Source: Vaginisenegalia massiliensis
GTDB lineage: Bacteria; Bacillota; Bacilli; Lactobacillales; Aerococcaceae
Assembly (NCBI RefSeq): GCF_900604935.1
Contig: NZ_UWPC01000001.1
Coordinates: 176,946-240,945, forward strand
Reading direction: 5' to 3'
DNA: 64,000 nucleotides
Part shown: in pieces, positions 30,244-40,008 of the stretch
Position numbering within the stretch: position 1 is the first letter of the stretch
Layout: each line of letters opens with the position of its first letter
Position numbers and translations under genes: made by a program
Notes under the pieces: model-generated
Told to the model about the DNA's origin: nothing
Database searches by the model: none
The model's input: the letters and a program-made list of their open reading frames with translations, nothing else

Positions 30244-32976
30244 TTAATCTAGCTCACCAATTAAGACTTGACGCGGTTTAGATCCATCTTGACCGCTCAC
30301 AATTCCTTGAGCTTCCATATCATCAATTAAACGAGCGGCACGATTATATCCGATGCGGAAACGCCTTTGTAACTGTGAAATACTAACTGTTTCTTGACCT
30401 CTCACCATTTCGACAGCTTCCGCAAAATATTCGTCGTCGCTTGCCACACTTTCCTCTGTTGTTTCCTGATCAATCATCATGGTCGGATCGTATTCAGCTG
30501 GTCCTTGATTTTTGATAAAGTCAGTAATTTTTTCAACTTCACTATCGGAAATATAGGCTCCTTGAACACGGACAGGCTTATTTTTACCCATTGGTTGGAA
30601 GAGCATATCTCCACGCCCTAATAGTTTTTCTGCTCCATTGCTATCTAGGATAGTACGTGAATCAGTTCCACTTGAAACAGCAAAAGCTAAACGTGAAGGC
30701 ACATTGGCCTTAATAATCCCCGTAATAACGTCAACTGAAGGTCTTTGGGTCGCAATAATCATATGGATACCTGCTGCTCGGGCCATTTGGGCTAAACGAA
30801 TAATAGCATTTTCTACTTCATTACTTGCAACCATCATTAAATCGGCTAACTCATCAACAAAGACCACAATTTTCGGCATTTTTTCATAGGCTGTTCCCTC
30901 TTCAGCATTGTAGGCTTCTACTTGTTCATTATAAGAATCCGCATTTCGAACCCCCATAGCTGCAAAGACTTCATAGCGCCGTTCCATTTCTTGAACGACT
31001 TTATTCAAGGCTTGAGCCGCTTTACGAGGATTGGTCACAACTGGAGTCAACATATGGGGAATGCCATCATACATGGTTAACTCAACTTTTTTAGGATCAA
31101 TCATCAAGAATTTTACTTCATCAGGACGAGCCTTCATTAATAAAGATACGATAATTACATTCATACCCACCGACTTACCTGATCCCGTTGCCCCAGCAAT
31201 TAATAAGTGAGGCATTTTACTTAAATCAGCTAAAGAGACCGCTCCTGAAATATCTCGTCCCAAAGGAACTTCCAATAAATTTGGGCTTTCTAAGGCTGCG
31301 TCCACAATTTCCCAGAAGGAAACGGGACTCACTTGAGTATTAGGTACTTCAATCCCAATTAAAGATTTACCAGGTATCGGCGCTTCCATCCGTACATCCC
31401 GCGCCGCTAACGCTAAAGCAATATCATCGGAAAGGGAGACGATTTTGCTAACTTTCACCCCGATTGCTGGTTCAATCTCATATTTTGTAACGGATGGACC
31501 CAAATTGGCTTTAACCACTTGCGCTTTTACACCAAAACTTTCAAATGTTCGCTCCAACTTCTCAATATTTTCATTAATCCGTTGATATTCCTCTGATTGA
31601 TCCACAGGTGGAATCTTTTTGAGTAAGGCTTTAGATGGTAATTGGTATGAAGAAGATTTCTTAGCTCTAGGAGATGATTGAATAACAGAGACCTTATCTT
31701 CAACTAAGTCATCTAATTCATCGGATGTTAAAGCTTGTTTCTGGTTGGCTTGTTCTTGCCAATGCCCAGCAGACGGCAAACCAACTTTAGCATGAGCCAT
31801 TTCCTGAGGTGATTCAAGAGGAACCATTTTCTGTCCATCCTCAGCAGAATCCCCTCGATTCGATTGGTTAACCTCAGAATTTATAACTTGCCCTTGATCA
31901 AATTCTGCATCTATTTGGTTCGCAGACGGAATAAAGACTTCGGTCGACTGTGTCACCGCAGAAGGTTTACTTGCATCCTCTTTTCTTTTCGTTGCTTGCA
32001 CTGGATTCATTTGTTCAAAGTAGTCTAAATCTAAGACTGGACCTTCCTGTCTAACACTAGCCGCCCGTGAAGCTTGAGGAATATCTTCGCTATACCGATC
32101 CCAAGCTTTATCTGGACGAGAAGTTAAAGAAGGCTGATAAGAAGGTTCAATAATGGACTTATGTTCAACAATGTCTGTCGGTTCAGCTTCATAGTGATAA
32201 TCATTGCCAAAAAAGCGATTGAACCAACTTTCCGATTTGTCTTTAGCCTCTTTCTTCTTAATTGAAGGTTGATAGTTTTGTTCTTCAACGCTTAAATCTG
32301 GACGATTAAAGACTTCTCTAGCTTCTTCAATTTTTGGAAACAGCCCTCTAACTACATGTTGTAAGTTTAATCCAAGGCTGGCAAAGGCACGCAACAAAGC
32401 TTGACCATTTGCATTAATCAGTAGTAATAGGCCAAAAGTAAATAAAATAAGCACTAATAAATAGGTTCCCCAGCGGCCAAATAAATAGCCGAAAGCAGCA
32501 AAGAAACAGGCACCAAGCATACCACCGCCTAAATTAGCATCCGTTTGATTCATCAAAAACTCATTTTTAAAACTATCAAAGGTCAATTGAAAAATGTTAG
32601 CATTAGTGGCCATAATACCGGAAAATGCATTAAAATGTAAAAGAGTTGTAATCGCCGAAAGAACTAGAACTCCTCCAATGACCCGTTTAAAACCTAGGTA
32701 AAACAAATGTCCCTTAAAGCATAAGATAACAGCAAAAACTAAACACGTTCCAAGGAGTAAAGAGTAAGCTTGTCCGACTAAGAGACGAAAACTATTGGCA
32801 ATAATGATGCCCACCATACCCCAATTAAAGAGCCCAATGGTAGCTAAAAAAGATACCATAACACCAATGATCAAGTAAGACGCTTGATAGGCTGGTTTCT
32901 TAGTTCTCGCCTGCTTACTTTGAGTATTTTTAGCTTGATTAGCCTTCCCTTTAATAGGTTGATCTTTTTGATTCAA
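30244..32976 (-). CDS. ftsK: DNA translocase FtsK/SpoIIIE
   Basis: Septum-located DNA pump that clears chromosome ends at division and activates XerCD. About 910 residues: four N-terminal transmembrane helices (about 25-185), an acidic Gln/Ser-rich linker (about 240-480), the RecA-like motor with Walker A GATGSGKS near residue 592 and [12 protein letters not shown], and the C-terminal gamma winged helix ([21 protein letters not shown]) that reads KOPS-like signals. Start: TTG at 32976 with GGAGG 7 bases upstream fits better than the upstream ATG. XerD is in the same window. Confidence 0.95.
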   Translation of the reverse strand: MNQKDQPIKGKANQAKNTQSKQARTKKPAYQASYLIIGVMVSFLATIGLFNWGMVGIIIANSFRLLVGQAYSLLLGTCLVFAVILCFKGHLFYLGFKRVIGGVLVLSAITTLLHFNAFSGIMATNANIFQLTFDSFKNEFLMNQTDANLGGGMLGACFFAAFGYLFGRWGTYLLVLILFTFGLLLLINANGQALLRAFASLGLNLQHVVRGLFPKIEEAREVFNRPDLSVEEQNYQPSIKKKEAKDKSESWFNRFFGNDYHYEAEPTDIVEHKSIIEPSYQPSLTSRPDKAWDRYSEDIPQASRAASVRQEGPVLDLDYFEQMNPVQATKRKEDASKPSAVTQSTEVFIPSANQIDAEFDQGQVINSEVNQSNRGDSAEDGQKMVPLESPQEMAHAKVGLPSAGHWQEQANQKQALTSDELDDLVEDKVSVIQSSPRAKKSSSYQLPSKALLKKIPPVDQSEEYQRINENIEKLERTFESFGVKAQVVKANLGPSVTKYEIEPAIGVKVSKIVSLSDDIALALAARDVRMEAPIPGKSLIGIEVPNTQVSPVSFWEIVDAALESPNLLEVPLGRDISGAVSLADLSKMPHLLIAGATGSGKSVGMNVIIVSLLMKARPDEVKFLMIDPKKVELTMYDGIPHMLTPVVTNPRKAAQALNKVVQEMERRYEVFAAMGVRNADSYNEQVEAYNAEEGTAYEKMPKIVVFVDELADLMMVASNEVENAIIRLAQMARAAGIHMIIATQRPSVDVITGIIKANVPSRLAFAVSSGTDSRTILDSNGAEKLLGRGDMLFQPMGKNKPVRVQGAYISDSEVEKITDFIKNQGPAEYDPTMMIDQETTEESVASDDEYFAEAVEMVRGQETVSISQLQRRFRIGYNRAARLIDDMEAQGIVSGQDGSKPRQVLIGELD

Positions 32977-33039
32977 AATATTTCCTCCTATATAACGACA
33001 CGATCTATAACTTGCACTGTTCAGATCTCTGCTATTTTC

Positions 33040-33071
33040 ATGATATAATAGCCTTGTCAAAATTATATCAT
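33040..33071. repeat. Face-to-face extended -10 boxes between ftsK and acyP
   Basis: ATGATATAAT (33040-33049) and its exact reverse complement ATTATATCAT (33062-33071), 12 bases apart. Each arm is a TGATATAAT extended -10; the plus-strand one can serve acyP, the minus-strand one ftsK. The centre also holds a consensus TTGACA on the minus strand (33060-33055). Confidence 0.6.
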
Positions 33072-33116
33072 TTTTTTGTGAAAATAACGATGACTGAATT
33101 GAAAGGAGCTCCCAAC

Positions 33117-33392
33117 ATGCTAACCTATCAACTACTAATTTCAGGAAAAGTACAAGGCGTCGGCTTTCGCTACCATGCCTACCAACTTGCCAAAAGAATG
33201 AGCTTAAACGGGCAAGTTCGCAACTTAAGCAACGGACAGGTGAGCTTACTGCTTCAAACCGACCCTGAAAAAGTCACCGATTATATTCAAAAATTAAAAA
33301 TTTATCCTCACCGATTTATGAACATTGAGGATATTCAATGTAAAGAAATTAACTGTCAAAGCCATTTCAATGGCTTTGACATCGTTTACTAA
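33117..33392 (+). CDS. acyP: Acylphosphatase
   Basis: Small cytosolic enzyme hydrolysing acyl phosphates. 91 residues with the catalytic arginine in [11 protein letters not shown] and the asparagine in [11 protein letters not shown]. The ATG at 33117 follows GAAAGGAGCTCCCAAC; the frame is open further upstream without an RBS. Adjacent to yidC in the same direction, an arrangement seen in other lactic acid bacteria. A perfect 12-bp hairpin is embedded in the last codons. Confidence 0.95.
   Translation: MLTYQLLISGKVQGVGFRYHAYQLAKRMSLNGQVRNLSNGQVSLLLQTDPEKVTDYIQKLKIYPHRFMNIEDIQCKEINCQSHFNGFDIVY
33354..33381 (+). repeat. 12-bp hairpin inside the acyP 3' end
   Basis: TGTCAAAGCCAT-TTCA-ATGGCTTTGACA lies within the coding sequence and ends nine bases before the stop codon. 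It could attenuate read-through into yidC; the following TCGTTTACT is only weakly T-rich. Confidence 0.6.
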
Positions 33393-33418
33393 TTCCCTTA
33401 AGAGACAAACAAAAATGA

Positions 33419-33447
33419 TTGATATATCAACTAAAATTCATTATAGT
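33419..33447 (+). promoter_or_regulatory. Promoter of yidC
   Basis: TTGATA (33419-33424), 17-base spacer, TATAGT (33442-33447), 35 bases before the yidC start. Confidence 0.75.
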
Positions 33448-33481
33448 AAATGGGTATTGAAAATTAATCGGAGTGTGAGAA

Positions 33482-34426
33482 ATGAAAAAACAACATAAAA
33501 AAATTCTGTTTAGCCTTTTACTAATTACGATCGTATTCATGGCTACTGGCTGTGTATCATATGACAAGGCAGGACATCCAACTGGCTGGGTCTATGATTA
33601 CTTTGGCAAACCAGCGATTCAATTTCTTGACTATCTAGCGGCCATGTTTGGTTCATCCTATGGTATCGCCATTATTATCGTTACCATCATTACACGTCTT
33701 TTCATGATGCCTTCATCTATTAAGATGACAAAGAATTCTATGATTAGCCAAGCTCGTATGAAAGTTGCGCAGCCTGAAATCGATGAAATGAAAGCCAAAA
33801 TTGAGGCAGCCACTGATCCACAAGAAAAAGCACGACTTAATACAGAAATGATGGCTATTTATAAGAAATATGACATCGATATGATGTCAGGTTTAAGCGG
33901 ATGTTTACCCTTACTCGTCCAAATGCCAATTATCTCTGCTGTGTATACAGCTATTCGTACCTCAGAAAAGATTCAGGCTTCAACTTTCTTAGGCATTCAT
34001 TTAGGTTCGAAATCGATCCTTTTAGTTGTTTTAGTTGTCCTTGTCTATGGTTTACAGGGCTGGTTAATGCAGAAATCAATGCCTGAGACAGACAATGCTG
34101 CTGCTAATCAAACTTCAAAAACAATGATGTTTATGAATCCGGTCATGTTAGGTTACTTCTCTTGGATCTCAGCAGCCGGTCTTGGCTTATACTTCTTAGT
34201 CGGTGGTCTCTTCCAATTAGGTCAACAAGTCTATATTAATAACTTAGTCCGTCCTAAAATCCAAGCGATGTTAGATGAAGAAGCTAAGAAACATCCAAAA
34301 CGCACAGTCACTGTTAGCCAAACTAAAACGGCAAGTGAACCTAAACAAAACAAGAAAAACCGCTTAGTTCCAACTAAAGAACCCCTTCAACAACGTAATG
34401 CCGGTAAACAAAACCGCCAAAAATAG
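33482..34426 (+). CDS. yidC: Membrane protein insertase YidC (lipoprotein)
   Basis: Inserts and folds membrane proteins, alone or with Sec. 314 residues. Lipoprotein signal peptide with lipobox MATGC (Cys24), then five transmembrane segments in the 60kD_IMP domain (MFGSSYGIAIIIVTIITRLFMMP, GCLPLLVQMPII, MFMNPVMLGYFSWISAAGLGLYF). The conserved TM1 arginine (TRLFMMP) is present. Basic tail (about 270-314) can contact ribosomes. RBS GGAGTG upstream of the ATG. Own promoter and terminator. Confidence 0.95.
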   Translation: MKKQHKKILFSLLLITIVFMATGCVSYDKAGHPTGWVYDYFGKPAIQFLDYLAAMFGSSYGIAIIIVTIITRLFMMPSSIKMTKNSMISQARMKVAQPEIDEMKAKIEAATDPQEKARLNTEMMAIYKKYDIDMMSGLSGCLPLLVQMPIISAVYTAIRTSEKIQASTFLGIHLGSKSILLVVLVVLVYGLQGWLMQKSMPETDNAAANQTSKTMMFMNPVMLGYFSWISAAGLGLYFLVGGLFQLGQQVYINNLVRPKIQAMLDEEAKKHPKRTVTVSQTKTASEPKQNKKNRLVPTKEPLQQRNAGKQNRQK

Positions 34427-34432
34427 ACAAAC

Positions 34433-34467
34433 AAAGAGCAGCCGAATCGGCTGCTCTTTATTTTTTT
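34433..34467 (+). terminator. Terminator of yidC
   Basis: AAAGAGCAGCCG-AAT-CGGCTGCTCTTT followed by ATTTTTTT. Confidence 0.95.
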
Positions 34468-34493
34468 GAGTTAAAGGGCTTAACAGACCCTCT

Positions 34494-35993
34494 TTACAAT
34501 TGTTTCTTTTGCTGAATTAACTTACTCTTATGAATTTGTCTTGTGTCATTGAGGATTGGAAATTCAACATAGAAGATTGATCCATACCCTAATACACTTT
34601 CCACACGAATTTTTCCTCGATAAGAATCTACTAATTGTTTGGCGATACTTAAACCTAAACCATTTCCTCCCTTATTACGAGAGCGGGCTTTATCTACGCG
34701 GTAAAAACGACCAAAAACGCGTTCTTTATCCTCTTCAGTCATTCCTTCACCAAAATCTTGAATGGCTATCTCAATTTGGGCAAAACTTTGACTAACTGAG
34801 ATATGAATCTCATGACGATCTCGACTATATTTAACCGCATTATCAAGCAAGATGATTAAAATTTGTTCGAAGTGATTTCGAAAAATACGTACATATAACT
34901 CGGTTCCTTCTTTTTCAGAATCTAAATAAAACTGAAAATCTGGATGAATCATAACAAAATTGTTGTAGACTTGTCGAATGGTCGAATATACTTCGGTAAT
35001 TTCATCTTTATAGTCCACTTCTATATGATCGGCGCGTGATAAATCTAGCATTTCTTGAACAAGATCTTTCATGCGAGTAATTTCTTGAAGGGAGGCTTCA
35101 ATCGATTCATCCAATACTTCAGGATCCGATTTACCCCATCGACTTAACATTTTCAAGTGGCCTTCAACAATAGCTACCGGTGTTCTCAATTCATGGGAAA
35201 CATCTTCAACAAATTGTTTTTGGTTACGAACGTACAAATCAATCTTATCCAGTAAACGATTGACATGGACATTTAAATCACTCCACTCATCATGGCTCTT
35301 CGGTTGACGAATACGAATTTCTGATAAACTATCTTCTTCAACCATATCTAAGGTATCATTTAAATAATTAAGTGGTAGTAAGAATATCGATGTGATTGCA
35401 ATAGCCGCAATAACGGACACAATCTCGATTACCAAAAGGATAATCCAAAAATCATCCTTTTGTTTAGCCATCAAAGCTTCCATCGTATTAGGTAAAACAA
35501 CAAATTCTAGTTGACCTAGTAATTTATGGGAATGATTTGAAATCAAGGTACTGCTATTAGCCAAATAGTCATGGTCCTGATAGACGATATGTTGAAGTTG
35601 ATCACTTTCTTCGATTGTTGGAATGGAGATGTGCTTAGTCTCATAAATTAATTGATTGTTATTATTATATAATCGAATAGCAACATCTTGACTTTCAAAG
35701 TAGTGAATGCTTCGACGAACTTCTGGCAACACCGTCTCAAGATTAGTTTTATCAATATCGCTAGTACGTTTATCGTCTTGAAAAATACTTTCAAATTCTT
35801 CCAAGAAAGAAATGGTGGATTCATATTTTTCTTGATAGGTCTGTTGATAAGCTTCAAATTGAGCTTCTTTGACTTGGTAAAAGTAGGCATAAACACTCAC
35901 CATACCAATGAAAGAAAAGACGATAAAAAGCAAAATCCCCCATTTCCATTTCAGAGATAGGGGTTGTTGCTTAGCCGAAAAAAACGGAATCAT
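34494..35993 (-). CDS. covS: Sensor histidine kinase, CovS/ArlS type
   Basis: 499-residue membrane kinase. Two transmembrane helices (about 16-38 and 182-206) enclose an extracellular sensing region of about 145 residues; then HAMP (about 206-258), the dimerisation/phosphoacceptor helix with SHELRTPVA (histidine near 268), and HATPase with N box (ILLDNAVKYS), DFGEGM and GLGLSIAKQ. Its ATG overlaps the regulator stop by one base (TAATG). Kinase length and the EGHLKMLSRWGKSDPEVLDES region resemble streptococcal CovS, but ArlS is also close; ligand unknown. Confidence 0.88.
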   Translation of the reverse strand: MIPFFSAKQQPLSLKWKWGILLFIVFSFIGMVSVYAYFYQVKEAQFEAYQQTYQEKYESTISFLEEFESIFQDDKRTSDIDKTNLETVLPEVRRSIHYFESQDVAIRLYNNNNQLIYETKHISIPTIEESDQLQHIVYQDHDYLANSSTLISNHSHKLLGQLEFVVLPNTMEALMAKQKDDFWIILLVIEIVSVIAAIAITSIFLLPLNYLNDTLDMVEEDSLSEIRIRQPKSHDEWSDLNVHVNRLLDKIDLYVRNQKQFVEDVSHELRTPVAIVEGHLKMLSRWGKSDPEVLDESIEASLQEITRMKDLVQEMLDLSRADHIEVDYKDEITEVYSTIRQVYNNFVMIHPDFQFYLDSEKEGTELYVRIFRNHFEQILIILLDNAVKYSRDRHEIHISVSQSFAQIEIAIQDFGEGMTEEDKERVFGRFYRVDKARSRNKGGNGLGLSIAKQLVDSYRGKIRVESVLGYGSIFYVEFPILNDTRQIHKSKLIQQKKQL

Positions 35994-36694
35994 TAAGTTC
36001 TCATAACATAGCCAGTGCCACGAACAGTTTGAATGTAGCTATCCTGACCAGGTACATCAATTTTATTTCTAAGATAACGAATATAAACATCCACTACATT
36101 CGTTTCCACCTCAGATTTGTAGCCCCAGACTTTATCCAATAAAGTTTCCCGAGACATAACCATATTTAAGTTTTCCATTAAATAAAGCAATAACTCATAT
36201 TCACGTTTGGTTAAATCAATAACTTGATCGCCCCGTTTGACAATACGATTTGCTTTTTCGACAACCAAATCACGGTATTTAACGGTTGGTTGATGACTTG
36301 CTCGGTGATCTTCTTCGGTATCAATACGACGGAATAACGCCCGAAGTCGTGCTAGAAGTTCTTCAATCGCAAAAGGTTTGACAATATAGTCGTCAGCACC
36401 TTGATCCAATCCAGAAACGCGGTCAATGACCGAATCACGAGCCGTCATAATAATAATGGGGGTATCTTTGATCGGTCGAATACGCCGACAAACTTCTAAG
36501 CCATTCAATTCAGGTAACATAAGGTCTAGTAAGATAACATCCCAATTTTGGCTTAAAGCCATATCTAGTCCTGAGCGACCATCATAACAAATCGCCGTTT
36601 CATACCCTTCATGTTGTAATTCTAAATCAACAAATCTAGCTAAATTCTTTTCATCCTCAATGATTAGAACGCGATGACTTGCAGTTTCTGCCAT
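35993..36694 (-). CDS. covR: OmpR-family response regulator, CovR/ArlR type
   Basis: 233-residue regulator: receiver domain (about 8-120) with phosphorylatable D57 in [13 protein letters not shown] and K in YIVKPF, then an OmpR winged-helix DNA-binding domain ending VRGTGYVM. The block [21 protein letters not shown] is very similar to CovR/CsrR of streptococci and ArlR of staphylococci. ATG at 36694 is preceded by GGGAGG (7-base spacing); the open frame upstream has no RBS. CovR controls capsule and virulence genes in streptococci; targets here are unknown. Confidence 0.9.
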   Translation of the reverse strand: MAETASHRVLIIEDEKNLARFVDLELQHEGYETAICYDGRSGLDMALSQNWDVILLDLMLPELNGLEVCRRIRPIKDTPIIIMTARDSVIDRVSGLDQGADDYIVKPFAIEELLARLRALFRRIDTEEDHRASHQPTVKYRDLVVEKANRIVKRGDQVIDLTKREYELLLYLMENLNMVMSRETLLDKVWGYKSEVETNVVDVYIRYLRNKIDVPGQDSYIQTVRGTGYVMRT

Positions 36695-36858
36695 ATAGCT
36701 TCCTCCCAACATACTAAATTGTCTCATTTTAGTGTACACAATCTGTTATAGATTTGCACATGAAAGCACTTTACTTTCATTATTTTATCATTTTTGAATA
36801 AATAAGAAAGAGGTTTTATTGAAATTATGCAAGTAAATTCTTACTTTCTAATAAAGAC

Positions 36859-38301
36859 CTAATCTTGAATCTGTTCCTCTTTTCCTTCTTGCCAATGGAA
36901 ATGATAGGTTCCCTCTTTATCAAGTCGTTGATAGGTGTGAGCTCCAAACAAATCACGTTGTGCCTGAATGAGGTTGGCAGGTAAAACCGCTGACCGATAC
37001 GCATCATAATAAGCTAAAGCACTTGAAAAGGTAGGTACAGGAATACCCGCTTGAATCGCTAAACTTACAACACGACGAACGGCATGATGATGACTAGAAA
37101 CAATATCCAAGAAATAATCATCTAACATCAAGTTATCTAAGTCAGGTTGTTTAGTATACGCATCGGTTATCTTTTGCAAGAATTTAGCTCGAATAATGCA
37201 ACCAGCCCGGAAAATCTTCGCAATTTCTCCATATTGAAGATTCCAATTATACGTTTGACTAGCCGATTTCATTTGGGCAAAGCCTTGAGCGTAAGACATT
37301 ATTTTAGCAAAGTAAAGGGCTTGACGAATCGCTTCAATCAAGTCTTCTTTTTCTTGAACGGATAAAATCATTTCAGGATGATAGGCTGGAATAATTTGGC
37401 TCGCTTGAATACGTTGATCTTTCTGAGCTGAAATATATCGAGCAAAAACGGATTCAGTGATTAAAGATAAAGGTTCGCCTAAATCAAGAGCACTTTGAGA
37501 CGTCCATTTGCCTGTCCCCTTATTGCCCGCTTGATCCATTATCATTTCAACCAATGGTTGACCAGTCGACGGATCAACTGTTTGCATAATTTGAGCTGAA
37601 ATTTCCATTAAGAAAGAGTCTAAGTCGCCTTGATTCCACCGAGCAAAGATTTGGCCAATTTCTTGGGCACTAAGACCTAAGACCCGTTTTAAAAGATCAT
37701 ATGATTCAGCAATCAATTGCATATCGCCATATTCAATACCATTATGAACCATTTTTACATAGTGTCCTGCTCCGTCAGGGCCAATATAAGTGACGCAAGC
37801 TTGACCATCTTCAGCCTTGGCCGCAATTTGCTCCAAGATTGGAGCCACCAAATCATAAGCCTCCTTTTGGCCGCCAGGCATAATAGCCGGACCTTTTAAC
37901 GCCCCTTCTTCCCCACCAGAGACACCTGTTCCAATAAAATTAATCCCTGATTCGGCTAACATTTGTGAACGACGGATAGTATCTTGGAAGAAGGTATTCC
38001 CTCCATCAATTAAAATATCTCCTTTATCCAAATGCGGTAATAAGGCTTCAATTGTCATATCCGTTCCTTTACCCGCTTGAACCATTAATAAAATTTTACG
38101 TGGGCTTTCTAAGGACGCCACAAATTCCTCAATAGTATAAGTTGCGAGTAGGTTTTTACCCGAATTAGCTGCGATAACAGCTTCTGTTTTGGCAGCGGTT
38201 CTATTATATAAGGCGACAGAATAGCCTCGGCTTTCAATATTTAAAGCAATATTGCGGCCCATAACCGCCATGCCGACTACCCCGATTTGTTGTTTTTCCA
38301 T
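36859..38301 (-). CDS. gnd: 6-phosphogluconate dehydrogenase (decarboxylating)
   Basis: Oxidises 6-phosphogluconate to ribulose 5-phosphate with NADPH and CO2 release; third enzyme of the oxidative pentose phosphate branch whose first enzyme (Zwf) is encoded about 13 kb away. 480 residues, normal length. Rossmann start [21 protein letters not shown], catalytic [34 protein letters not shown] and the C-terminal [11 protein letters not shown] behind AGGAGG. An extended -10 (TGTTAAAAT) lies about 30 bases upstream. No clear terminator follows. Confidence 0.97.
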   Translation of the reverse strand: MEKQQIGVVGMAVMGRNIALNIESRGYSVALYNRTAAKTEAVIAANSGKNLLATYTIEEFVASLESPRKILLMVQAGKGTDMTIEALLPHLDKGDILIDGGNTFFQDTIRRSQMLAESGINFIGTGVSGGEEGALKGPAIMPGGQKEAYDLVAPILEQIAAKAEDGQACVTYIGPDGAGHYVKMVHNGIEYGDMQLIAESYDLLKRVLGLSAQEIGQIFARWNQGDLDSFLMEISAQIMQTVDPSTGQPLVEMIMDQAGNKGTGKWTSQSALDLGEPLSLITESVFARYISAQKDQRIQASQIIPAYHPEMILSVQEKEDLIEAIRQALYFAKIMSYAQGFAQMKSASQTYNWNLQYGEIAKIFRAGCIIRAKFLQKITDAYTKQPDLDNLMLDDYFLDIVSSHHHAVRRVVSLAIQAGIPVPTFSSALAYYDAYRSAVLPANLIQAQRDLFGAHTYQRLDKEGTYHFHWQEGKEEQIQD

Positions 38302-38379
38302 ACAAGAGCCTCCTATGTGTGATATCTATCCTATTTTAACAAAGTTTGTGCATTTATAAAAGCAAGCCTCATTGATATG

Positions 38380-38408
38380 TTGAAACTTAGTCAAATTTTA
38401 AGTAGAAT
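38380..38408 (+). promoter_or_regulatory. Promoter of the DUF4044-like gene
   Basis: TTGAAA (38380-38385), 17-base spacer, TAGAAT (38403-38408). Confidence 0.75.
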
Positions 38409-38440
38409 AGGGTTCATAAACGAGAAGGGATTGACTAGTT

Positions 38441-38581
38441 TTGGCAAAACGAGTATATAAAGCAAAAAAACAGCGCTCAAAAATGGATAAAATGGTAAGA
38501 ACCGTTGCTATCATAATGGTGTTCATTATGTTAGTATCCGCTATTTTGAGTGTCTTCCTAAGTTTCTATTCTGCAATGTAA
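38441..38581 (+). CDS. 46-residue DUF4044-like membrane micro-protein
   Basis: Short frame from a TTG at 38441. A basic N-terminus (AKRVYKAKKQRSKMDKMV) is followed by one transmembrane helix (about 20-44, rich in V, I, M and F). This basic-then-hydrophobic layout and length resemble DUF4044 proteins of lactic acid bacteria, whose function is not established. Support for it being a gene: a good promoter (38380-38408), GAGAAGGGA about 11 bases before the TTG, and a strong terminator directly behind the stop. The spacing to the start codon is long, so the exact start is uncertain. Divergent from gnd. Confidence 0.7.
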   Translation: MAKRVYKAKKQRSKMDKMVRTVAIIMVFIMLVSAILSVFLSFYSAM

Positions 38582-38593
38582 AATTTACTAAGC

Positions 38594-38620
38594 AAAAGGC
38601 TCCTTTCGGAGCCTTTTTTA
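38594..38620. terminator. Bidirectional terminator, DUF4044-like gene / rhodanese gene
   Basis: AAAAGGCTCC-TTTC-GGAGCCTTTT followed by TT on the plus strand and by TTTTG-type ends on the minus strand. It overlaps the stop codon of the rhodanese-like gene. Confidence 0.9.
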
Positions 38621-39010
38621 GTTTGATTTTATTTTTCCTGTCCAGCCGGAAAAACCATCTTTTAAGATATAGATTGTTTGATAACCATTTTTCTTCAAAA
38701 GGCGAGCTGCACGAGAGGCTTGGAACATATAATCATCATATAAGTAGACTGGTTGGTCTTTACGAATTTCTTTATAGCGCATTTTAAACTGACTACTTGG
38801 AATATTTCGTGCACCTAGAATATGTTTGGCATCAAATTCCGTTGCTTCACGCACATCGATGACTTGTGCTTTACGCATATGTTCATGGAGCTGATCTTCT
38901 GACACTAATTCTGCAGAGTGACGACGGATCAACCAATGATAAGCAAAATATGCACCGTAAATTAGAATAATGGTCGCTAAAGTTATCGTAATAAAATTTA
39001 ATAATTGCAT
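38618..39010 (-). CDS. Membrane-anchored rhodanese-like protein, catalytic Cys missing
   Basis: 130 residues: one N-terminal transmembrane helix (about 5-27) then a rhodanese fold (about 38-128) with VIDVREATEFDAKHILGARNIP and GYQTIYILKDGFSGW. This is the YqhL-like arrangement. At the active-site loop, where the family has a cysteine (YLYC...), the sequence reads VYLYDDYMFQASRAA, so sulfurtransferase activity is not expected. The fold could still bind sulfur carriers or partners. ATG behind GGAGG; three bases after glcK, so it is co-transcribed with glucokinase and rhomboid. Confidence 0.88.
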   Translation of the reverse strand: MQLLNFITITLATIILIYGAYFAYHWLIRRHSAELVSEDQLHEHMRKAQVIDVREATEFDAKHILGARNIPSSQFKMRYKEIRKDQPVYLYDDYMFQASRAARLLKKNGYQTIYILKDGFSGWTGKIKSN

Positions 39011-39012
39011 CG

Positions 39013-39990
39013 TTATTCCTCCAATTGACTTTCTAAGCGGACTAATTGAGCCGCTCCAAAGAGTCCCGCATCATTACCTAAGGTTGCTAAGGCAATCTGG
39101 GTTGACTCTTTTACTTGTTTGAAACAATTTACTTCAAAATGTTCTTTAACTTTTGTTAATAAATAATCACCAGCAGCTGACACTCCTCCACCAATAACAA
39201 TAATCTGTGGATTTAAAATATGAGCCACATGTGAGCAAGCTAAACCTAAATAATGACAAAAATGATTGACTACAATCTCAGCAAAGCGATCGCCGGCCTT
39301 CGCCGCTTCAAAGATTTCTTTAGCCGAAACCATTTCTCCATCATCAATTTGAACTTTAATTTGTGAATCGCCAGCATAGGATTGAGCATAATGCCGCGCT
39401 AAATTGACAAGCCCAGTCGCTGAAGCTACTGTTTCAAGGCAGCCTTTTTTTCCACAGGTACATTGAAAGGCTGGATCTTCAACCACACTTAAATGGCCCA
39501 CTTCACCTGCACAGCCACCAAAGCCGCGAATAAGTTTATGATCGACAACAATACCTCCACCGACTCCCGTTCCTAAGGTAAACATTACAACGTTAGCACG
39601 GCCATTGCCTGCTCCCATCCATTGTTCACCTAAAGCCGCAACATTGGCATCATTTTCAATAAAGAATGGAATTGAAAAGGCAGACTCAAAGGCTTTTTTG
39701 ACTTCTTGTTTCTTAGACCAATTTAAATTATAAGCGCCAATAACGGTTCCTTCCTTAGCATCTACCGCACCGGGAGACCCCATTCCAATACCAATAAAAT
39801 CTTCTTGTCCTAATTGATACAAAGCTAAATGATCCTGAATTGACTGAATCATATCAGGGATAATATGACTTCCCTCTTCTAAAATATTAGTAGCAATTGA
39901 CCATTTTTCTAGCAACTCTCCCGTTTGGGAAACAATCGCAAATTTAATAGAAGTCCCGCCTAAGTCAATCCCTAAAATTTTCTTTGCCAT
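39013..39990 (-). CDS. glcK: ROK-family glucokinase
   Basis: Phosphorylates free glucose with ATP. 325 residues from the ATG at 39990 (MAKKILGIDLGGTSIKF); a GTG nine bases upstream is an alternative start. ATP motif LGIDLGGTSIKF, ROK signature with EVGHLSVV and the zinc-binding CTCGKKGCLE. Gene order yqgN-rhomboid-glcK-rhodanese parallels the Bacillus yqg region. RBS here is weak (GAGTGAT). Confidence 0.94.
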   Translation of the reverse strand: MAKKILGIDLGGTSIKFAIVSQTGELLEKWSIATNILEEGSHIIPDMIQSIQDHLALYQLGQEDFIGIGMGSPGAVDAKEGTVIGAYNLNWSKKQEVKKAFESAFSIPFFIENDANVAALGEQWMGAGNGRANVVMFTLGTGVGGGIVVDHKLIRGFGGCAGEVGHLSVVEDPAFQCTCGKKGCLETVASATGLVNLARHYAQSYAGDSQIKVQIDDGEMVSAKEIFEAAKAGDRFAEIVVNHFCHYLGLACSHVAHILNPQIIVIGGGVSAAGDYLLTKVKEHFEVNCFKQVKESTQIALATLGNDAGLFGAAQLVRLESQLEE

Positions 39991-40008
39991 GATAATCACT
40001 CACTTTCA

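Noticed and set aside
36740..36858. Terminator between gnd and the CovR-like gene
   Set aside because: Only a six-pair AAGTAA/TTACTT hairpin without a T run is present; not strong enough to annotate.
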